Of a DNA stretch of 64,000 bases, positions 56,133 through 64,000 are shown one piece after another. Positions within the stretch are counted from its first letter, which is position 1; every line of letters begins with the position of its first letter. A program made the position numbers and the translations under genes. The stretch is from Adiantum capillus-veneris. Taxonomy: Eukaryota; Streptophyta; Polypodiopsida; Polypodiales; Pteridaceae. Where the stretch lies: contig CM043966.1 in assembly GCA_014529385.2 (NCBI GenBank), positions 38,746,037 to 38,810,036 on the forward strand, given 5' to 3'. The notes under the pieces are model-generated. The model had not been told where the DNA came from and did not search any database. It worked only from the letters and a program-made list of their open reading frames with translations.

Positions 56133-58370
56133 TACTTTTCTTAATCTGCTCTAATAAAATTTGACAAGAGCGAGAGGTTTGAGGGTAAGAGGGGCCATGC
56201 CGCCCCCAAAGGCGACGCCGTTTTACAAGTGAATGTTAAGGCTCGTAGCCGTGTGATTTTGGTCGAGGGCAATGGCCTGCGGCTTAAGTTGTGCCAAGCC
56301 ATCACTTCAGGCTCGAGGAAGGTAAAAAACTTATGAGGCTTAACAACTAAAGAAGCTTAAGGAGAAGAGAGAGAGGCGACATTTGAATTTTTATTATCCA
56401 CTTTGCAAGAAGAGTTAATCATGCGTACATTTAATATTTTGTTGGCCTTGGACGACTGTAGCTTGTAGCTGGGACTAGTTTTGGGCACATTTCTTTTGTA
56501 GAAACTCTAGCAAGATGTTCATATGCTTACTTTGAGTTAAGAGGTAAAACTTAACAATGCAAAAGGGATCTAAATGCAAATTAAGAGGGACATGTGAGAG
56601 AGACAAAAGAAAGAAAGACACTTTCTTTTTCTTTTCCAGGTCGGTGGTGATCAAGCCTACAAGATGTTTGTGTGTGTGCCATGCCAATTGAGGAGGGTAG
56701 AAGACGTGTTGACCAAGCACATGTTTAGAGGGGAGGAAGGGTATCTACAATGTCTCCCTCTTTGTCTCTCTAAATATTTCTCTCCCTCTCACCTTGTAGA
56801 GCTTATCACCATGTACAGAGTTCCTGCATAATGTCCTCGATTCAAGACTAGAGGTCAAGCACATATAGTAGAGCCCACACCTGCGCTGATTATCAACAAG
56901 GGTATTCTTGCAAAGACGTTGGTAAGCACAACATGCAGCACACACTGCTGCAACTAGGGTGATAGGGAAAAAGATTTGTATAGAAAGAAGCCTGGTACAA
57001 GCTATTTCCATAAATGTGGTAGTGATGTGTGTGAACACTCTTAGGACCATTGACAGGAAAAAGGGTAGAGCAAGATAGTGCCTCTCGATAGCTCGCCTAC
57101 ATCGTCAAGAGCTCGAGCATTCCTATCACTCAAAGGCTCTTGTTGGCATCACCTGGCTGTAAGTGAGGGCACTTGAGTCTGGAGAGGACATTAGAGTGTG
57201 TGTCCCCACGAGTATATATGCCTTCAAGCTTGTAGACTTATACACACATGATATCCAGAAGCTTTGGTACCCCTTGAACATAGCATACCTACACACATAT
57301 ATGGTGGCAAAGAAACAGATACGAGAGCAAGAAAGAGATGGAGAATATTCACTTAAACACCAGAAATATAGAGACCATGATGACCCGATGAGATTCACTT
57401 CATTTAGAGAGTGTACAATGATGATTTCTTTTGAACAAAAACCTCGTCCTGTTGCATTTCTCCCGTGCCTTCTTGTATGCTTGCCAATGCAAAACCTCAA
57501 GCCAATACCCCTTCTCTGGATCTTTGAAGGGACCTTCTTACAAAATGAGTGGCCACCTCTCAGATGGAATCCTCCCAAACTGCCCCGCTCTCTTTCTTTC
57601 CTTTGTTCTGCTCGAGATCAGTCCCCCTTAATCTCTCTTGGATTTGGCTCCTCCCCTGTGCGCTATCAAACGGTCCTTCCAATCTCATGTGTGCCCTACC
57701 ACCTTCCCTACTCACGGCCTCAAGTCCCTTGCAATTGGCGGTCTTTTTCCTACCAATAGTGCTCTTTTACTACCCTTTTCATCCTCTTGCACACCACCAT
57801 TTTCCCCTTGTTTGCTAGCGCTCCAAGACTTCCACACAGTAACGTTTTTTCCTACTACCCCCAACCCTCAAGACAGTTTTCAGGTGGCGCCCATCAGCTT
57901 TTGCATACCCTGTGGCTTCCCTTGCAAGTCGGCCACCTTTTCTTGATCTCTCCTCGGTCTCTGAAGCCCTTGAGCTCAGTCTTTAGAGCTTTCTCCTGGC
58001 CTTGCTGGCGACTCCCCTCTTACACACCAATTACACGCCTGCCCAGCCTCGGTTGCATACTGGCGAGCCCTGGCTCTCCTTCCTTGAAGCCACTCCCTTG
58101 TCTGGCTGCTTTGAGAGCCCTCTCTCGGCCTTCTTTTCCTGCTCATGCCATGGCGGCTTCGATCCCCCTTCACGCTTCTACAACGCCGTCTCCTGCCTTT
58201 CGGCTTCACACTCTCCAAGGCTAGCACCCCCTTTATGCCTCAAGTTGGCGCCAGTTTCTTTTGTTCTTGCCAAGCCTGGTTCGAGAGCCTCTTCTCCACC
58301 TGCTCGTCCATGCTCCGTATGCTTTCTCTGGAGGTGACTCCACGTGAAAAGCCATCTCGTTGACTAATGC
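56133..58370. other. no recognised gene; pyrimidine-rich right half
   Basis: Long ORFs exist at 57.13-57.76 kb on both strands and at 57.5-58.4 kb on plus in three frames at once. Products are Pro/Ser/Leu-rich without domain motifs, and the region is C/T-rich, which makes chance ORFs likely. It could be a long LTR or untranslated leader of the element whose primer-binding site is at 59281. I see nothing that I can name. Confidence 0.4.
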
Positions 58371-59280
58371 AAAAAGACGCATTTTTTGCCTCTTTAAAAA
58401 TAAACTAGAAGGTGATTCCGACGAAAAGCCTCAAACTGCTTTTAGCCTCCTCCCAACCCGAATATTCATCCTTCATTGCCTTCTCATAAAAACTTCCACC
58501 CACTTGGCACTTACAGAGTCAGCAGTACCCATTCCGAGTGTTCAAGACTCGAGCTTCCATGAGCTACCTCTCCTTGTTGCTCCACCACTCTCTTTAATTG
58601 ATAACATCCGATCTCTTGTGGTAGCTTATTTTTAGCTTACATTTCACCCACTTCTTTTGACTACTCGGTGTCCGGGTTTGCCTTGCATGATGACCAAATT
58701 CAAGCTTTGAAATGCGTCGATCCTTGATCAAATCGGTGCCAATGAGCTCAAGTTTTCAAGGTTCCACCTAGATGCGCCTTGAAGCAGCTTTAATACTTGC
58801 ATCGGCATTATGGAAGTGGCCGACCCTAGGATTTCCCTTCTCTCAAATGCACTCCCTGAGAATAATCTCGAATCGATCATCTTTGCCGAACCCTCTAGAC
58901 CCTCAACTTTAACACTAATGGACTCTTGCAAACGTGGTCAAATGGCGAGTTATAGACCATAGCCAAGAGCACACATCAAAAATTGGCATTGCCCAGCACT
59001 GTACAAGCAACCATAGCACCCTCAAAAGTGGGAAAAACAAGCACACTATATATACATGGGCTGGTAAACTTCAAACCAAAAAACCCGTATCACCGTGAGG
59101 GTATTTTTCTCCTTACTAGGACATTTTCCCCCCGGTGCATTGTATATATGCCAATGTAGGACTAACTTACCTTTCTATTTTTCACACTAACAATACACAC
59201 TCTATTGTGTGCCTTGTGCTTCTTCATCTTCTCTAAGTTCTATGTGCATCCTTGCAACTCTAATTCCAAAAATTGATAAA
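58371..59280 (+). other. possible 5' LTR or leader upstream of a primer-binding site
   Basis: The segment immediately precedes a primer-binding site and contains TATA-like stretches (ctatatatacatg near 59045 and gtatatatgcc near 59142) and a CT-rich stretch (cttcttcatcttctct near 59219) of the sort found at LTR promoter and R-U5 regions. The left end is not identified. Confidence 0.3.
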
Positions 59281-59294
59281 TTGGTATCATAGCC
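59281..59294 (+). promoter_or_regulatory. tRNA-Met-type primer-binding site
   Basis: TTGGTATCATAGCC matches the plant initiator-Met primer-binding sequence TGGTATCAGAGC with one difference in the core. It would start minus-strand DNA synthesis of an LTR retroelement on plus. No gag follows in the next 1.2 kb, so only the 5' end may remain. Confidence 0.55.
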
Positions 59295-60580
59295 GGTTGC
59301 ATCCTGTCGGGCATAGTTGCCACTGTCGCCAACACCTCCTTACTGACTTTTTCCGAATGGGTGATCTTTAGTGCATGACAGCAAGTAGAGCAATACTTAG
59401 GGCAAGAGGACATAGCTTGGTGTGCTCAAAATTTTGATTCGGGCTCATTTTGGCCTTCATTTCCACTATAGAAAGTACTACGCAGGTAATTTCATCGTTT
59501 AGTTTTGAATTTTTGTTAGTGAATTTTTTTGTAGAATAAGTCTCCTACAGTTCTCTTGAGGTGGTGCTACATAGCCAGGGATTTCATTAACGTGTTCACA
59601 AATGCTTGAACACGTTAATAACATGTGTTAATAACTTAATTTATGTTGTGATCACATCTATATTCACACAACTTTGGCAATGGCCGGCGGGCCCACCGGG
59701 AAAACTCAAAGCTTGACGGGCTATGTCATCACTATATAGAGCGGATGATTAGGTGCATTTTTAGCTTTTTGAGAAATATTTGGAGTGTTTACAACTCTTG
59801 GTTGCCAAGGAGGGTCCTTTTGGGAAGAAGGTCCTTATTTTAGGCACGATCTTCTTTTCTCATAGGCTCACCTAAGGCTATTGAGACACTAGTCTTTAGT
59901 TCTTTGAATTGTGGCCTGACTGTGGTTCGTAGATAATACCTGCAGAGATTTAGGAACAAAGTTGGAGGTACTTGAGCTTGTTTATATTTGAGAAACACAG
60001 GTAATTTACATGTTTCTTGCTCCCTCATGCTGCTTTATAAACGATTTGATGGAGCCAAGAGTCCTACTTAGGGACTAGTATTGGTTCTTGATATTTGATA
60101 TGTTTCATGTTAATCAAGGGTCTATTGTCTTATACTAGAGTATTGGGCAAACATAGATCCTTCGTTTGATTGGTATAAGTATCCCTAATTGGGTACAAAA
60201 GACATTTTTCATTGGGTGTGCAATGTGCATTGTATGTATGCTATCAATTTCATGTATCTTAATTTGAAAACACACATTTATATTGTCTAAAAACTACTTG
60301 CATTTACCATGCATGCTATGATACTTGAGGTTAAATAAAAATTGATATTGGATATTTTAGAGAACAACAAAACTATTAATTAAAGTTTAAGTAGGTCTAT
60401 ATATTTGACTTTGCATGCAAAGTAAGTTTTTAAAATAGTTGAATAATAAACACATTACTTGAATTTTTTAAACACTATATGTTTGTGTAGAGATGTACGT
60501 TTTTGTAATACGTGAGTATTTTTGTTGGTACTTTAATTATGTATTCGTTGTTCCATGCTTTCTTGAATAAGTTATCTGAG
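59295..60580. other. no recognised gene; one perfect hairpin
   Basis: A perfect inverted repeat, attaacgtgttca (59586-59598) and tgaacacgttaat (59607-59619), with an 8-nt loop lies within otherwise AT-rich spacer. From 60.2 to 60.5 kb the sequence is strongly AT-rich. The small minus ORF at 59.84-60.03 kb is not supported. Confidence 0.45.
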
Positions 60581-60826
60581 ATGCCTAGTGATAGAAATCA
60601 AATTCAAACTAGCAAGAAAAAAAAGGCACCTGGGATAGAGTGGCAATAGGCAATTAACAATGGTGATCAATTCATAGATCGGGAGTGTAAAATATGCCAT
60701 ACAATAGAATTTGGTGGGGTACCTCGACTAAGGGAACATTTTCTAGGTGGACCCAAGAAACAGGGTTGCACATGTAGCCACCCCAATGCAACTTCAATAT
60801 TCAAATGCTTGAGGGAAGAAATTTAA
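60581..60826 (+). pseudogene. BED-type zinc finger fragment of a hAT-like transposase
   Basis: ATG at 60581; the frame has one in-frame TAG (60647-60649) and ends at TAA 60824-60826. After a Lys-rich N-terminus comes IEWQ, the stop, then DRECKICHTIEFGGVPRLRE followed by HFLGGPKKQGC. The C-x2-C...R-L-x2-H...C spacing and the FxGG turn are those of BED fingers at the N-terminus of hAT transposases, which bind transposon ends. The dimerisation and catalytic regions are not found downstream, so it is a short relic, too small and broken to be a standard gene. Confidence 0.55.
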
Positions 60827-62264
60827 AATAAATAATCAAAGAAACATTACACTTGATAGCGTGCAAATGAGAAGAAAAATGAATTCCTCTATAGCCTTGC
60901 ACGAGCCACACCATCAGAAGGAAGAACTATTGCATGGCCGAAAACACCAGTGGTGGTAAACACCTGTAGAGATTTATGAAAAACCCTATAGGCATGGAAC
61001 GCACTCAAAATCAGGAGAAACAAATGACATCATGACTAAGCTCGTCTTGTGGAGATGTCCGTAGAGTATCCATAGACGAAAGACAGAGAAGAAATGAAGA
61101 AGTTATGGCCACTCGAACATGGAGGTGTCCTTTCTCTTACTGAAAAATGAGTTCTCTAGAAGTTGTGCAGGTGTTGCAGCTATTAAAATGGGGGATTTAT
61201 TATCCCCAATATTTTTCTATCTCTTCTTAGGCAACAAGGTTCTCTCCTCAAGAATCTTTTAATTGGCTCCTTTTAGGCCTTTTTTGGGTAAAAAATGAGA
61301 TGTCAGTGACCCCTTGACCAAGGAATGGTGTGGGGGCAAGTGATCAGGGACCAAAATAAGTGGCCAGGCACCCCTCCAAGTAGTTTGAACTCCCAAAATC
61401 CGCCATCCCCTTCCCCATGAGCCCACGAGCCCCCATAGCCAAGCCTTGAGAGAGCTCCGCTCTCTTTGGTACACCTATAGTGGGCACCCAATGTGCCCTA
61501 TATACCCCCCACTTTCCCATTTCCTCTTCTCATGTGGGATAATCTCCCTGCCACATAGCAACCTCCTCCTCATTCCTCCCAAGCCCAAAACATTCCAGCT
61601 CTTTCCCCAAGCATAAGAACTTATCGTGCAATTTTCCCTAAGGTATAACTTGCTGCTCCGGTCACCGAATGACGCACCGTAACACACGGCTCGAAGCCCA
61701 TCACCTTGGCTATCTACAAACATGTAAGACTTTAAAAATTTTAATTTTAGACCCCAAAGTTGGCCTAGTTGCCCTTGTCGCATGCACTTGCATTCACTTC
61801 CTAGGTTGAGACAGCCTGCTTAGGATGCTCATAACTCACGATGTACAAGTCCGATTCACGAGCTATAAGGTACGGCTAAAAATACTTATTAAAAACCATA
61901 TTTTGGAGTCTCAGACAACCCAGAAAATCAATATTCAAGCTTGGAAAAATCACACCTTTGTACATGAATTTTTACATGGTCGCTTCCAAGACTTGTAGGG
62001 CTATGTACACATATATACATGAGGCTAGTTGGGAAGATTTTTGGCATGACCTAGTGACTTTATTATTATCCAAAATTCCTAACATAGCTTGCCAACTCCT
62101 GCTAGCCTGTTTGATCATTCATGACAAGCAGAGGTTTCTAGGGTGAACAACTATTGCAGCTCATTCCCAGAAACCTCATTTTCATTCCCAAATGTCTCCA
62201 CATTGTGTTCCTCTACCAATAGCATCTCATCTGTCACAATTGTCATCAAACGTGCCTAGTATTT
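60827..62264. other. no recognised gene
   Basis: Minus-strand frames at 61.26-61.78 kb are Gly/Trp/Ser-rich without known motifs. Nothing resembling the rest of the hAT transposase was found. The segment contains no microsatellite of note. Confidence 0.4.
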
Positions 62265-64000
62265 CTATAGTCTATAACCATTAACATAATATTTATGTTG
62301 TGCACCACTCAAATAAGCCAACTGATATGTGCCATTATTAAATTTGTTCACAACAATAAAAGGACATTCCCATTTGGTTTGAAACTTCTTTTGAAAGGTA
62401 TTGTTCAACTTACTATTGTATCGCAATACCAAATCACCCTTTTCAAATTTCTTATCCTCCACGCATTCATTGGCTTTTAGCTGAGCCTTCTTTGACACTT
62501 CCTCATAGTAGCTTAAAGCTAAAAATCTATCCAATTGCAAACATTGTGAATCCAATAACCTTTTCTGCAAGGTATCTGTTTGCTCTTCATCTCCCAATGA
62601 CAATAGCTTGAGTGCAGGAATCTCCAATTCAATTGGCAATAAAGCTTCCTTGCCATAAAGGAAGTGATAAGGAGAAGATCATGTGCTCGTTCTGATAGTA
62701 GTTCTCTAGGCCCATAATGCACAAGGCAACTGTAAATCCCAAGTCTTCCCATGTGTCTGGGCCATCTTTGTCAAGATCTTTACCAACTCTCCATTGAATC
62801 TCTCATTGAGACCATTGCATTGTGGATACTAACGAGAACTGTACCTATGCTATATATTGAGCTTCTTGCATAAGAAATCGAACAGCTCCCCTCTAAATCC
62901 TGGTCCTTACTGGTAATCTTCTTGACCGCCTTGGCTTCTGGCCATCATGACAAATAATCCACTGCTATCAAAATGTAAGCATTTCTTTTCCTAGTCATAG
63001 GTAAGGGACCAATAGCATCAAGACCCCATTTTTCAAACACATTAAAAGCTATAATTTTTTGTCGCAATTCGGGCTTCAAAATTCTCTTTCCCATCTTTTG
63101 GTAAGGAAAACACGACTTGCACCAATGGTTAACATCCCCCTAAATGCTTGGCCATACATAGCCTTCTTGCCAAATTTTATGCAACATGAAGGCTTCATGG
63201 AAAAATGGCCTCCACAAGATCCCTCATGATTTTCTTCCAAGATCTTGTAGATTTACTCTTTCTAGGACACACGACACAAAACCAAATCACTTCCTTTCAT
63301 GTAAATCACATCATCAAGCATTTTGTATTTCTTGGCTTTTCTTATAAACACATACTTTTTGGAAGATGGTAAACCTTCAGGGAAGACACCTGTCAACAGA
63401 AAATCCATCTCCTTTGATAACACATCCCTCCCATGATATAAAGGGGAATTTTCCTTCAACACAAACACACAAGTGATCATTTCTTGGGCAGCATCATGAG
63501 CTTCTTCATTTTGAGACCTCTCAATATGCTGCAAACTCCATGCTTCAAAATTTTTGAGCAACAATTTCACCTTGAAGCATAAATTCTTCAGTTTAGGATT
63601 CGTATTCTTCCATAATCCCAATACTTTCTTCACAACCAACATGGCATCTCCTTATGATCTGTAAGCGTCTAATTCCCAATTATAAGTAAATGTGCAAACC
63701 ACCTTCAAGAGCCATGTACTCTACATCATTGTTACTTTTTGCATCAAGTTTGAACCCTTGCTTTCTTATAAGCTTCCCTTGTGCATCATAAATGACAATG
63801 CCTCTTGAAGTAGTGTCATGAATTCTTTGATAAGAACCATCAAAGTATAACAATGAAGCATTAGAGATGGAAAGAGTTTTGACTTTCTTCTTTCGCACAA
63901 CCTCTTCTTTAACCAAAAGAGAAGGTGTCTTTATAAGCGAATAAATTTGCCAAGGTAGCTCGAGTACTCTCTTCCACCAAAAAGGTGAACTGGAACTCTT
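62265..64000 (-). mobile_element. Ty3/gypsy fragment with RVT_3-type RNase H and integrase, runs off window
   Basis: Read on minus from the right edge. The frame is open across 64000-63680 with LLYFDGSYQRIHDTTSRG and AKSNNDVEYMALEGGL, an RNase H of the RVT_3 type. 63642-63262 continues it (EAWSLQHIERSQNEEAHDAA). Integrase: WCKSCFPYQKMGKRIL near 63120, EKWGLDAIGPLPMTRKRNAY (first Asp) near 63030, and further remnants to 62700. The C-terminal domain (62639-62265) has KANECVEDKKFEKGDLVL and PFIVVNKFNNGTYQL, similar to gypsy integrase GPY/F modules. RVT_3-type RNase H beside integrase is typical of Tat-lineage gypsy elements, but the reverse transcriptase lies outside the window, so the lineage is tentative. 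Frameshifts around 62.65-63.2 kb. Confidence 0.7.

Noticed and set aside
57126-58363. Overlapping ORFs of 70-198 codons on both strands
   Set aside because: C/T-rich region open in several frames; no motif, no codon bias that I can see, no splice support.
61259-61783. Minus-strand ORFs of 62-102 codons
   Set aside because: Gly/Trp/Ser-rich, overlapping frames, no recognisable motif.

Overview
The window looks like repeat-dominated nuclear DNA of a land plant with a large genome, most likely a fern. I infer this from the mixture of plant-type copia, chromovirus and Tat-like gypsy elements, a gag-protease-only element family of the kind I associate with fern and other seed-free plant genomes, plant-type introns, and very long GA/CT, G and C runs. 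No species can be fixed from sequence alone. There is no bacterial, organellar, rRNA or CRISPR signal. Nearly every recognisable coding region is a mobile element or a decayed gene; I see no clearly intact single-copy housekeeping gene.

Layout. 0-1.5 kb: the 3' part of a LINE-type ORF1 and an orphan exon. 1.5-4.4 kb (minus): a multi-exon DDE-transposase-like gene of an unclassified family. 4.6-6.0 kb: a G-rich minisatellite, then a minisatellite built on the palindrome GGTAGCTACC. 6.0-7.9 kb (plus): a second, different DDE-transposase-like gene with two in-frame stops. 8.1-8.4 kb: a possible tRNA-derived SINE fragment and a 32-bp poly-G. 8.95-10.9 kb (minus): a decayed multi-exon gene joining acidic tandem repeats to an FCP1/NIF-type HAD phosphatase domain. 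11.0-11.9 kb: a second GGTAGCTACC block. 12.0-13.6 kb (minus): a coiled-coil protein ending in a RING-like finger. 13.7-16.2 kb: AT-rich, without genes. 16.2-19.4 kb (minus): a decayed Penelope-like reverse transcriptase with a perfect 29-nt hairpin at its 3' end. 20.9-24.9 kb (minus): a copia element split by a small non-autonomous LTR element (22551-24207).

26-32 kb (plus): a gag-protease element with no reverse transcriptase, a C-terminal series of W-x-P-K repeats, a captured piece of a DEAD-box RNA helicase, then a polypurine tract and LTR. 33.4-37.2 kb (minus): a chromodomain gypsy element interrupted by a 233-bp hAT-like MITE with 8-bp target-site duplications. 38.5-40.5 kb (plus): another gypsy relic, entered by a copia gag-protease fragment (40.56-41.9 kb, minus). 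44.9-54.7 kb (plus): two diverged copies of one unusual gypsy family whose reverse-transcriptase and protease motifs resemble fungal Ty3/gypsy elements. 54.9-56.1 kb: a dense cluster of GA, CT, GT and G tracts, two of which form a 57-bp hairpin. 57-60 kb: non-coding sequence with an isolated primer-binding site. 60.6 kb: a relic of a hAT-type BED zinc finger. 62.3-64 kb (minus): an RNase H plus integrase fragment of another gypsy element running off the window.

The genes do not form a pathway. The history visible here is repeated insertion, nesting, capture and decay. The items most worth following are the helicase capture, the W-x-P-K gag-protease family, the two unclassified DDE families, the fungal-like gypsy lineage and the dispersed GGTAGCTACC repeat.
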